Assembly: GCF_003369835.1 (NCBI RefSeq)
Contig: NZ_QPMJ01000002.1
Coordinates: forward strand, 1 to 64,000
Direction: 5' to 3'
DNA: 64,000 bases
Origin: Halorussus rarus
GTDB taxonomy: Archaea; Halobacteriota; Halobacteria; Halobacteriales; Haladaptataceae
Shown: positions 1 through 7,383 of the stretch, one piece after another
How the letters are laid out: the number at the start of each line of letters is the position of its first letter
Numbering within the stretch: the first letter of the stretch is position 1
The notes under the pieces: model-generated
The model's input: the letters and a program-made list of their open reading frames with translations, nothing else
Database searches by the model: none
What the model was told of the DNA's origin: nothing
Translations under genes and position numbers: made by a program

Positions 1-196
1 CGGGGCGTTTCTAGTTTCCCTCACTCCAGAGTGGAAACCGTATTCGAGATTAGCCTCAGTTTCCCGAGGTTGTCTCGATCCATAGGGTAGTTTGGCCACG
101 TGTTACTGAGCTATCTGCCACGGGTCTAAACCCGTGCGACTAGCATGGCTAAATCGGACTCCGATAGCAATGGCCTCCGGCAGGATCAACCGGAAT
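1..196 (-). rRNA. 16S rRNA, 5' end (partial, cut by window edge)
   Basis: Read on the minus strand, the segment begins with the canonical archaeal 16S 5' end (ATTCCGGTTGATCCTGCCGG, starting at 196). It continues with conserved blocks such as GCCATTGCTATCGG, GGCAGATAGCTCAGTAACACG and TGGCCAAACTACCC. Only about the first 196 nt are present; the rest lies beyond the left edge. The haloarchaeal assignment comes from the sequence itself plus the genomic context. Confidence 0.98.
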
Positions 197-438
197 GGTT
201 GCCGAGCTCGAAGAGCTCGGTGGGTCTCTGGCGGAAGCAACTGAATGCTATGGTTCCGTAGATTCGACGACACTGATCGTGTGACCGACCGAGTATCACC
301 GAACTACCAGGGCTAACATCAGATCCCATCGTGTACGGCGGACCGCAGGGGTGGGATCCTCATGGATGCGAGTGCCGGGCGAGTTGAACGCCCGGCCATC
401 ACGTCGAACGTCGCTTCGGATTCCAACGTAGGGGAGGA
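197..438 (-). other. 16S rRNA 5' leader (pre-rRNA spacer)
   Basis: This is the transcribed leader between the proximal rRNA promoter and the 16S 5' end. It holds an inverted repeat whose arms GATCCCA (about 324-330) and TGGGATC (about 353-359) can form a hairpin, and a second short repeat (GAGCTCGAAGAGCTC-like) close to the 16S start. In haloarchaea the leader forms the long 16S processing stem with the 16S 3' flank. That partner is outside the window, so the bulge-helix-bulge site cannot be placed. No protein gene is supported here. Confidence 0.6.
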
Positions 439-451
439 CCCTACTTAAGGG
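439..451 (-). promoter_or_regulatory. rRNA promoter P1 (proximal)
   Basis: The minus strand reads CCCTTAAGTAGGG. This matches the CCCTTAAGTA box known from rRNA promoters of Halobacterium and Haloferax. About 25 nt downstream it is followed by GTTGGAATCCGAAGC, resembling the usual initiation region of those promoters. The predicted transcription start is near 415-420. Confidence 0.7.
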
Positions 452-524
452 TTCGGAATCCGTGACGCCCCGAGTTCGCCGTCGAACCGGGGGGACGCCG
501 CGTACATCACTACGAATGCCCCGG

Positions 525-537
525 ACTAATTTAAGCC
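525..537 (-). promoter_or_regulatory. rRNA promoter P2 (distal)
   Basis: The minus strand reads GGGCTTAAATTAG preceded by CCGATTCGAC, and about 20 nt downstream GGGGCATTCGTAGTG. The arrangement resembles P1, so it is probably a second tandem rRNA promoter about 86 bp upstream. Haloarchaeal rrn operons commonly carry several tandem promoters. Confidence 0.6.
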
Positions 538-764
538 CGTCGAATCGGACCCGTAGTGCGGTGCGTTTGCACGCCCCGACTCCGTCGTCCTCCTGCGGTA
601 AGGCGAGCCTTACTTCGCGGGCGTACGCGTGCGAGCATAGAAGAGAAAGACGGCATTATGAAGACGGCGTTCGCGTGAATCGGAGCGCTCGCCGTCGAGC
701 GCGTCGTCTAGGTCCGACGACTGGCGGGCGTTGCTTGTCGAAGGGTGATACCCGACCGAAACGC
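538..764. other. Intergenic region upstream of rRNA promoters
   Basis: About 230 bp between the distal rRNA promoter and the 3' end of the regulator gene at 765. Short open frames here look like chance frames in GC-rich DNA. A weak AT-rich patch (TTCATAATGC on the minus strand, near 650-660) could be part of a further upstream rRNA promoter, but the evidence is thin. Confidence 0.3.
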
Positions 765-1562
765 CTAGTCGGGTGAGGCCGACTCGACGTGATCCGTCGG
801 GTCAGTGGCGGTCGTCCAGTACCGCTCGAACAGCCACCGACTCCACTCCCTGGCGGCGTCCGACTCCGCGATCACCTCGGTCCGCGAGTCGTACGAGCCG
901 TCGAGGCGGGGCAGTGACAGCAACGCGCAGTCGTCGGTCACGGTCAGCGCGAACGAGACCGGCCGGATGCGGACCGCTATCGATTCGGGCATCTCCTCGT
1001 ACGCGCCCTCGGTGTCGGACAGTTGGTCGACCACGGCGGTCCCCAGAACCAGGCGCGCCGACCCGTCGTCGACACCCGACCGGAGGGCAGCCACGTACTC
1101 GTCGTGGTAGATGGGCGCGAGGATGTCGACCGACTCGGCCGACTCGATGCGGCGCCGGACCTCCCGGACGACGCGGTTCGGGTCGGTGTCGGTCGCCCGG
1201 ACCACGTCGGCGTCCGCGAGCGCCGACAGCGAGGTCCGGAAGAGTTTCGGAAGCACAGTCGCGTCGTGGGTCTGCCAGTACTCGGGGTCGGCCCGGAGCA
1301 CCGATTCGGTCCGTCGCTGCTCCGCGATGAGTTCGCTGACGACCGCACCCGTCCCGGTCGGTTCCCACTCGTCGCCTCGGACCTTGCGAATCAGTTCGCG
1401 GTCCTCGAGTTCGGCGAGGGCGCCGTACACCGCCGACTCGCTCGCCGACACGCGGTCGAGAAACGCGGCCGTCGACCCCGTCCCGTCGGTCACCGCCGCC
1501 AGCACCTGCCTTCGGGCGGTCGACCCGGTGACGAACTCGACGACGCGGTCATCGTCGCTCAT
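765..1562 (-). CDS. Winged-helix regulator, TrmB/FilR1-like
   Basis: Predicted 265-residue cytosolic DNA-binding regulator. The N-terminal ~75 residues form a winged helix (the segment STAAFLDRVSASESAVYGAL is the likely HTH, followed by LIRKV and a wing). The C-terminal ~160 residues resemble the DUF1724/FilR1 middle domain often fused to archaeal HTH domains, including the motif VDILAPIYHDEY; this domain probably binds an effector. The ATG at 1562 (MSDDD) is chosen over an in-frame start 19 codons upstream, because the upstream stretch looks non-coding and an ATAACAAAG-type element lies about 21 bp before this ATG. Target genes are not evident. Confidence 0.8.
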   Translation of the reverse strand: MSDDDRVVEFVTGSTARRQVLAAVTDGTGSTAAFLDRVSASESAVYGALAELEDRELIRKVRGDEWEPTGTGAVVSELIAEQRRTESVLRADPEYWQTHDATVLPKLFRTSLSALADADVVRATDTDPNRVVREVRRRIESAESVDILAPIYHDEYVAALRSGVDDGSARLVLGTAVVDQLSDTEGAYEEMPESIAVRIRPVSFALTVTDDCALLSLPRLDGSYDSRTEVIAESDAAREWSRWLFERYWTTATDPTDHVESASPD

Positions 1563-1582
1563 ACGCCTACAACCGTATTGTA

Positions 1583-1592
1583 CCTTTGTTAC
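1583..1592 (-). promoter_or_regulatory. RTAACAAAG-type promoter element (site 1)
   Basis: The minus strand reads GTAACAAAGG, ending about 21 bp before the ATG of the regulator at 1562. This is where a TATA box lies for a leaderless haloarchaeal transcript. It is one of 12 copies in the window sharing gene-directed orientation. Confidence 0.5.
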
Positions 1593-1619
1593 CCTTGCTA
1601 CGTTCCCGGTTGGTTCCAC

Positions 1620-1930
1620 TTTGGCTGGATTTCTCCACTACTACTGGTGAAGTCCATACCGACTGGAAAATAACGTCACCACTGAGTTTTCACACGGCAA
1701 GCTTAGCGCAGATATATGTTGCTGCAGCCCGTGAAGAAAATCGTGGCCCTCCAGCGGCCCCGCCCCCTTTCGCCGCCCGAACGAGTCCCCGTTGTCGCGT
1801 TCTACAGTCGACTCGGAGCACAGTTTTTCGCACTCGAACTCGGCACAGCGCAGTCGAGCGTCGATAGTTTCGTCCCCTCGTCGGCCCCTCCGACCCGTTA
1901 CGTTCGAGAGTAGTCGCGGTTAGCAACCGT
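1620..1930. other. Intergenic region, no gene recognised
   Basis: About 310 bp between the promoter side of the regulator and the 3' end of the ABC permease. Small open frames exist on both strands but lack family resemblance. An AT-rich patch (GATATATG near 1709-1716) is the only promoter-like feature. Confidence 0.4.
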
Positions 1931-2797
1931 TCAGTAGTCACCGAGGACGCCGAGCCGCCGGGCCCGTCGGGTCGCGTACTCGAAGACGGCGTAGCCGAGC
2001 ACCACGTACCCGACGGCAGTGCCGACGAGGACCGCCAGGTCCGCCGGCGGGAACTCCCAGAGGCGAGTGCCGTCGACCATCGCCCGCTGGAGCATGGAGC
2101 TACCGAGCGCGAGCGGCAGGAACCTGGTCCAGCCGAGGCCGAACGCCGGCGCGGAGATGAGTATCACGAACCCGAACTGGAGCAGATTGAGCCAGCTCCC
2201 GATCCGCTTGTACAGCACCGTGACGCCGCCGGCCGCGAACCCGAGTCCCAGCACGGAGGCAACGCTGAGGACGGCGACCGGCACGACCGTCAGGACGTTG
2301 ATGCTGAGCGACGTCCCGGTCACGACCAGCATCGCCGCGAGGATGACCGTCGAGGTGATGAACGTCCGGACCAGCTTCGCGATCCCCTTGACGAAGGCGA
2401 CGGGCGCGAACCCGAACGGCGTCATCACGTGGCGCTCGAGGGTGCCCCACTGGACCTCGCTGCCGATGTCGTTGGAGATGGCCGAGTAGGCGCCGACCGA
2501 CAGCGTCCAGAGGAAGTAGCCGACGACGAGTCCCTCCATCGAGTCGGTCAGCGCCCGCCCGGCCACCATCCGCCCGCCGTAGAACAGCAGGCCGAAGAAG
2601 AACAGCGAGACGACGATGCCGCCGACAGCGTTAGCCGGGTAGCGGACGAAGACGAGGTACTCCCGGTAGAGCACGGCCCGCGCGAGCCGGAGGTAGCCCG
2701 CCCGCCGAGGGTCGTCGGCGTCGCCCCGCGACGCCTCGACCGAGTTCGACGTCGCGTCGGTCGGATTCGACGCGTCGACCGGTCGGCGGTCGGTCAT
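1931..2797 (-). CDS. ABC-2 type transporter permease
   Basis: Predicted 288-residue integral membrane permease with about six transmembrane segments after a ~50-residue acidic cytosolic N-terminus. The hydrophobic segments include GGIVVSLFFFGLLFYGG and VILAAMLVV, and an amphipathic QWGTLERHVMTPFG stretch typical of ABC-2 permeases (the QxGTLE motif). Its ATG overlaps the stop of the upstream ATPase gene (ATGA), so the two are co-transcribed and probably translationally coupled. The pair is likely an exporter for a drug, lipid or polysaccharide; the substrate cannot be told from sequence. Confidence 0.9.
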   Translation of the reverse strand: MTDRRPVDASNPTDATSNSVEASRGDADDPRRAGYLRLARAVLYREYLVFVRYPANAVGGIVVSLFFFGLLFYGGRMVAGRALTDSMEGLVVGYFLWTLSVGAYSAISNDIGSEVQWGTLERHVMTPFGFAPVAFVKGIAKLVRTFITSTVILAAMLVVTGTSLSINVLTVVPVAVLSVASVLGLGFAAGGVTVLYKRIGSWLNLLQFGFVILISAPAFGLGWTRFLPLALGSSMLQRAMVDGTRLWEFPPADLAVLVGTAVGYVVLGYAVFEYATRRARRLGVLGDY

Positions 2798-3813
2798 CGC
2801 GATTCGCCTCCAGTCAGTTCGACGAACGCCTCCTCCAGGTCGGGTTCGACGGTGTCGACCGCGTCGAGCGTGACGTCGCGCCCCCGGAGGTACGCCGCGA
2901 GGTCGTAGAACCCGTCGCTGTCGGTCGCCACCTCGACGCGCGTCCGCTCGCCGAACCGTTCGACGTCGGCCACGTCGAACCGGTCGCGGACGCCGGCCAG
3001 CACGCCCTCGTCGAGGTCCGGACTGGTGACGCGGTAGCCCCGCGTGTCGAAGCCCCGGAGGAGGTTCCCGACGGTGTCGTCGGCGACGACGCGGCCCTCG
3101 TTCATGATGACGACCCGGTCGCAGATGCCCTCGATGACGTCCATGTCGTGGCTGCTCACGACCACCGTGAGGTTGCGCTCGGCGACGATGCGCCGGAGCT
3201 CCCGGCGGAGCGTCAGCGAGCTCTCGACGTCGAGGCCGAGCGTCGGCTCGTCGAGGAAGACGACGTCGGCCCCGCCAGCGAGGACGCTGGCCAGCGACAC
3301 CTTCTGCTTCATCCCCCGCGAGAGGCTCCGGACCGGGACGTCGGCCTTCTCCGCGAGGCCGAGCTTGTCGAGCAGCCTGTCGTGGCGGCCGGCGATGGAG
3401 TCGGGGTCGACCCCACCGATGGTCGCGAAGTACCGGAGGTTTTCCCGGACGGTCAGCCGCCAATAATCGTTGCGCGCGCCTTCGAGCATCGCGTCCACGC
3501 GGGCGTACGCGTCGCGCGGGTTCTCGTACACGTCGACGCCGTGGATTCGGACGTCCCCCGCGTCGGGCAGCACCATCCCGAGGATCGACTTGATGGTCGT
3601 CGTCTTGCCCGCCCCGTTCGGGCCGAGCAGTCCGACGACCGAGCCCGCCTCGGCCGCGAACGAGACGTCGTCGACCGCGGTGACCGCGTCGGCGCCGCTC
3701 CCGAACCCCTTGCGGAGTCCCTCGACGGCGATGGCGGGCGGCGCCTCGTCGGGGGACGCGGCGGCCGTCTCGGCCGGCCGCTCGCGCTGCTCCCGGTTCT
3801 GCTGGAGCGTCAT
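2794..3813 (-). CDS. ABC transporter ATP-binding protein (ABC-2 exporter)
   Basis: Predicted 339-residue ATPase. Walker A GPNGAGKTTT lies near residues 64-73, the signature is of the LSRGMKQKV type typical of ABC-2 exporter ATPases (near 165), Walker B DVVFLDEPTLGLD is near 185, and the H-loop is in VVSSHDMD. A C-terminal ~100-residue extension (ending TVEPDLEEAFVELTGG) is the regulatory domain usual in this subfamily. It powers the permease encoded 4 bp overlapping downstream. The first ~25 residues are acidic and low-complexity, so the start could be slightly internal. Confidence 0.93.
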   Translation of the reverse strand: MTLQQNREQRERPAETAAASPDEAPPAIAVEGLRKGFGSGADAVTAVDDVSFAAEAGSVVGLLGPNGAGKTTTIKSILGMVLPDAGDVRIHGVDVYENPRDAYARVDAMLEGARNDYWRLTVRENLRYFATIGGVDPDSIAGRHDRLLDKLGLAEKADVPVRSLSRGMKQKVSLASVLAGGADVVFLDEPTLGLDVESSLTLRRELRRIVAERNLTVVVSSHDMDVIEGICDRVVIMNEGRVVADDTVGNLLRGFDTRGYRVTSPDLDEGVLAGVRDRFDVADVERFGERTRVEVATDSDGFYDLAAYLRGRDVTLDAVDTVEPDLEEAFVELTGGESR

Positions 3814-3933
3814 TACCGACCGTAGGGGCCTGGAGAGTAAAAGCGCAGTCCCGCACGAAGCGGACGCCCGGCCGTCGCGTTACGTATCAAAGCAGTCGAA
3901 AGGTGGCTGTCGAAACTGGTATCGCTCGGCGGG

Positions 3934-4866
3934 TCAGTCTCCGCCGAGCGCGTCCGAGAGGTCGTCGGCGACGTCCGCGATGGCCTCGCGCGTGCGGTCG
4001 ACGTCGCGGAGCGTCATGAAACCGTGGACCATGTCCTCGTAGTTCCGGTAGCGCGTGGGAACGCCGTCGCGGACGAGTTGCTCGGCGTACGCTTTCCCAC
4101 CGTCGCGAAGCGGGTCGTAGCCGGCGGTGACGAGAGTCGCGGGGGCGACCCCGGAGACGTCGTCGGCGTTCGTCGGGTCGGCGTACGGGTTGCGTTCGTG
4201 GATCTCGTTCACGTAGTAGCACTTCCGGAACCACTCGAGGTCTGTCTGGTCGAGGACGATTCCGCCGTGCTCTCTGACGGATCGCTGGTCCTCCTCGACG
4301 CCGACGCCCGGATAGAGCAGCGCCTGGTAGTCGATCTCGGGACCGTCGCGCTCGGCGGCCATGAGGGCGGCGACGGCCGCGAGATTCCCGCCCGCGGAGT
4401 CGCCCGCGACGGCGATCGCTCCGGTTCCGCGGACGGCGCCCGGATTCGCAGCTACCCACTCGACCGCGGCGTAGGCGTCCTCGACCGCCGCGGGGAAGGG
4501 GTGTTCGGGAGCGAGCCGGTAGTCGACCGAGAGCACGGCGCAGCGGCTCTCCCGAACGAGGTGGCGGCAGAGCCAGTCGTGGGTCTCGATGCTCCCGAGG
4601 ACGAACCCGCCGCCGTGGAAGAACACGACCGTGGGGAACGACCCTTCGTCCGGGAGGTAGAGGCGGGCGTCGAGGTCCCCAGCGGGACCGGGGATCGTTC
4701 GGTCGACGGTCGCGCCGACGCTCGGCGGGTTCCGGTTCTGTATCCACATCGCGGGCCGAGTGATGAGACGGAGGAGTTTCAGCCCCCGGCGACTGTGCGG
4801 AAGTGGAAACCGGTCCTGGCGTTCGACCGCCGCCCGGGCCTGCGGGTCGATCTCGTCGGCGTGCAT
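3934..4866 (-). CDS. Alpha/beta hydrolase, hormone-sensitive-lipase family esterase
   Basis: Predicted 310-residue cytosolic carboxylesterase. The HSL-family oxyanion motif HGGGF lies near residue 88. The nucleophile serine is in GDSAGG near 162. The catalytic Asp is in GYDPLRDGG and the catalytic His in MVHGF near the C-terminus. All three catalytic residues are present, so it should be active on short-chain acyl esters. The ATG at 4866 is preferred to the adjacent GTG at 4869. It is monocistronic. Confidence 0.92.
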   Translation of the reverse strand: MHADEIDPQARAAVERQDRFPLPHSRRGLKLLRLITRPAMWIQNRNPPSVGATVDRTIPGPAGDLDARLYLPDEGSFPTVVFFHGGGFVLGSIETHDWLCRHLVRESRCAVLSVDYRLAPEHPFPAAVEDAYAAVEWVAANPGAVRGTGAIAVAGDSAGGNLAAVAALMAAERDGPEIDYQALLYPGVGVEEDQRSVREHGGIVLDQTDLEWFRKCYYVNEIHERNPYADPTNADDVSGVAPATLVTAGYDPLRDGGKAYAEQLVRDGVPTRYRNYEDMVHGFMTLRDVDRTREAIADVADDLSDALGGD

Positions 4867-4869
4867 CAC

Positions 4870-5386
4870 CGACGGATTGGCCGGTCGTCACCAAACTACT
4901 TGTGCTCCGGAACTGGAGCTGTGGAACCGAACCGGGTCAGATCTGAAGCTACGAATTTTCGACTCGACGGAGAATTCGGTTCGTAGCGGTATCGAAATGT
5001 ACGCCCGGAACACTAACCTCCAGCGTCATCCCGAGGCGGCGCGCCGCGTCTGCTGGCAAACCCTCGTGCCGGGCGGTCACGTTGGGGCGTGACTGGCCAC
5101 TGGTCTGTCGCGTACCCGGGTTCTCCGCGCGGTCATCGCTCCCGAAGCGGGAGTGCTCGGGCGGGGACTTGAGGTACGCGTTCGTCAGTTGGCGCTCGCC
5201 ACGATTAAGCGTTTCCGACCTCCGGGGCCGGCACGGGCGGTGCGCGCGGAACGCCGGCCGTAACCTCGAATTACTCCGCTTACCACCGAGTTCGTCCGAG
5301 TAAAACCTCACCTATCTTACCGTTGTGACACTCCCTAATCGTTTAGGTACCGCGCTTTTTGTTCCGGAGTTTCGACTAGGTGGTGT
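4870..5386. other. Long intergenic region, possibly an unassigned RNA
   Basis: About 515 bp separates two divergently read genes. Open frames here (for example 4949-5311 on the minus strand) are basic and low-complexity, unlike the acidic proteome, so I do not call them genes. A short perfect hairpin with arms CTCCCG and CGGGAG (about 5139-5153, loop of 3 nt) lies in a GC-rich patch between 5090 and 5230. I looked for SRP RNA and RNase P RNA core motifs and did not find them. Promoter signals for the gene at 5387 should lie in the AT-richer last 80 bp. Confidence 0.35.
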
Positions 5387-5767
5387 ATGATGAACTCGAA
5401 CGCTCCGGACGTGACCGACGGCCGCGCCGGTGGGGGCCGCGGCGTCTCTCCCGCCCTCGACGCCGCGCTCGACCTGCTCTCGAACCGGCGGCGGCGGTAC
5501 GTCCTCTATCATCTCCGGAACCGAGACGGTGCCGTCACGCTCGACGAACTCGCCGAGCGGGTCGCCTCGTGGGAGGGTGACTCCGGCGAGTCAGGCGACG
5601 AGAGCCGCGTCCTCGCCGACCTCTACCACAGCCAGCTCCCCCGCCTCGCGGACGCGGGTGCGATCACGTTCGACGAGGAGGAGGGGTTCGTCACGCTGGC
5701 AGACGGCGACGACGCTCCGCTTGCGGAGTATCTGGACATCGCCGCCCGCGAGGAGAACGTCGCCTGA
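5387..5767 (+). CDS. DUF7344-type winged-helix protein
   Basis: Predicted 126-residue acidic protein with a haloarchaeal winged-helix domain: LDLLSNRRRRYVLYHLR, then DELAERVASWE, then YHSQLPRLADAGAITFDEEEGFVTL. A paralogous domain with the same three blocks occurs in the gene at 26745-27305, so I assign both to the same family (known to me as DUF7344). It probably acts as a small transcriptional regulator. Two adjacent ATG codons (5387 and 5390) are equally possible starts. Confidence 0.85.
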   Translation: MMNSNAPDVTDGRAGGGRGVSPALDAALDLLSNRRRRYVLYHLRNRDGAVTLDELAERVASWEGDSGESGDESRVLADLYHSQLPRLADAGAITFDEEEGFVTLADGDDAPLAEYLDIAAREENVA

Positions 5768-5963
5768 CGACGAGCGACGTAGTCACCCGTCCTCCCTTCG
5801 CGCGACCGCCGACCCTCACCACGACCGACGTCGGCCCGCTCTCCGCTGCGACCGTCGACCGCGTCCCGATCTCCGTCCCCGGGGTGCGTCCCCGGGACCG
5901 ACCCGCCGCTTCGGCCCTCCAGATCGCTCTTCTCCGACCGACCGGACGGCTCCGCTTCGGGTA

Positions 5964-6575
5964 CTACAGGTTCGTCACCTCGCCGACGCTCTCGGTGACG
6001 TCCTCGTCGGCCCGCCAGAGGTAGAGACTCGCGTAGCTCCGGTACGGCGCCCATCGCTCGGCCGCCTCGACCATCTCGGCCCGGGTCAGTTCGTCGTCGA
6101 ACAGCGCCTCCATCCCCTTCCGGACGCCCAGGTCGCCGACCGGGAAGACGTCCGGGCGGCCGAGCGAGAACATGAGCTGCATGTCCGCGGTCCACGCCCC
6201 GACGCCCGTGATGGACGTGAGCTCGGCCGCCACCTCCTCGTCGGTCATGTCGGCGAAGTACGCCCGCGAGTAGCCCTCCTCGAGGAACGCCTCGGCCACG
6301 TTCCGGACGTAGTCGGTCTTCTGCCGGGAGAGGCCGGCGTCGCGCAGCACCTCGGGGTCGGCCGCGAGGATCCCCTCCGGGGTCACCTCGACCGCCTCGA
6401 ACAGCCGCTCGCGGGTCGCCGCCGCCGACGCCATCGACACCTGCTGGCGCAGGATGGAGACGACGAATCGTTCGAAGAAGTCCTCGGCGGGGTCTATGGT
6501 CAGCGGCCCGTACTCCTCGACCAGGGATCCGAGGTAGGCGTCGGTCTCGAGTGCGGCGATCGCTTCGTCGGTCAT
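5964..6575 (-). CDS. DNA-3-methyladenine glycosylase, AlkA-like (HhH-GPD)
   Basis: Predicted 203-residue base-excision repair glycosylase that would remove alkylated purines. The helix-hairpin-helix is LTSITGVGAWTADM (near residues 125-140), followed by the catalytic Asp in PVGDLGVRKG. FERFVVSILRQQVS and the C-terminal RWAPYRSYASLYLWR segment match the AlkA/HhH-GPD fold. There is no four-cysteine iron-sulfur motif, as expected for AlkA. The ATG at 6575 (MTDEA) is chosen because the 17 codons upstream are basic and atypical. Confidence 0.92.
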   Translation of the reverse strand: MTDEAIAALETDAYLGSLVEEYGPLTIDPAEDFFERFVVSILRQQVSMASAAATRERLFEAVEVTPEGILAADPEVLRDAGLSRQKTDYVRNVAEAFLEEGYSRAYFADMTDEEVAAELTSITGVGAWTADMQLMFSLGRPDVFPVGDLGVRKGMEALFDDELTRAEMVEAAERWAPYRSYASLYLWRADEDVTESVGEVTNL

Positions 6576-6756
6576 CGGCCGAGGCGTAGGAGCCCCAATC
6601 AGATTAGCCTGCGGTTTGACCGGCATCCCACGGCCGGAGGCACTGCTCCACTGGCGGAGACAGTGATGTCATCGCACGCACGAACCCGCCGCGTAACGTT
6701 GCATTTCTGACTCAACTTCGGATTTCGCGTCAACGTCCCGAGGGAGGTGCAGCGGT

Positions 6757-7266
6757 TCAGTCGGCTACGACGCCGTAGAACGACTCGGCGACCCGCGGGA
6801 ACAGCGCCACCGAGAGCGCGCCGACGAAGAACGCACCGACCGCCGCCGCGACCGGCGACCACGCCGCGGCGACCCCGCGCCCGCCGTAGGCCGCCACCGC
6901 GAGCGTCGCGTTGTAGTACACGAGCCGGAGCGCGACCAGCCACGGCGTCACCGCCACCCAGCCGGGGGCGTCCGTGGCGAGCGGCGTGACCCATCCGCCG
7001 CGGACGAGCGCGGCGCCGGCGACCATCGTCAGCCACGCGACGAGCGCGAACGCCTTGAGCCCGAACCAGTCGGTGCCCGCGCCCACGAGCAGGCCGTACA
7101 GCACCGGAATGCTCGGGACCGAGACGTCGGCGAAGGCGTACGCCACGTCGTCGAGGAACACGCCCACGCCGTCCTTCTCGTCCACCCGGCCCTCGCCCCA
7201 CCCGGACCAGGACCGGCGCCGCCGGCTCGTCGCCGCGCGGGTCTGTCTGGCGGGACGGTCGCTCAT
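6757..7266 (-). CDS. Haloarchaeal membrane protein, function unknown
   Basis: Predicted 169-residue protein. An Arg-rich N-terminal ~25 residues (RQTRAATSRRRRS) precede three to four hydrophobic segments, for example SIPVLYGLLVGAG, ALVAWLTMVAGAALV and AVGAFFVGALSVALF. I do not recognise a named domain. The ATG at 7266 (MSDRPARQ) is chosen over an upstream TTG. Its 5' end faces the RimK gene's 3' end, and no operon partner is obvious. Confidence 0.75.
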   Translation of the reverse strand: MSDRPARQTRAATSRRRRSWSGWGEGRVDEKDGVGVFLDDVAYAFADVSVPSIPVLYGLLVGAGTDWFGLKAFALVAWLTMVAGAALVRGGWVTPLATDAPGWVAVTPWLVALRLVYYNATLAVAAYGGRGVAAAWSPVAAAVGAFFVGALSVALFPRVAESFYGVVAD

Positions 7267-7383
7267 GGTTGCCGAGAGCACGACGGCCGCCGGCAAAAAG
7301 TTACGGTTGGATGATTGATTCGTCCTCGTTCGCCGGCCGAATCGACCGCGTCACTCCTCTTGGGGCGCCATTCCGCCTCGGTG

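Noticed and set aside
462-776. Possible 104-residue protein upstream of the rRNA operon
   Set aside because: It overlaps the rRNA promoters and is very Arg-rich, as expected of a chance frame.
1716-1913. Possible 65-residue protein between the regulator and the ABC permease
   Set aside because: No supporting promoter spacing or family match.
4949-5311. Possible 120-residue protein in the gap
   Set aside because: Basic and low-complexity, unlike the acidic proteome, with no family resemblance.
4870-5386. SRP (7S) RNA or RNase P RNA gene
   Set aside because: The conserved SRP helix 8 sequence and the RNase P core motifs were not found on either strand.
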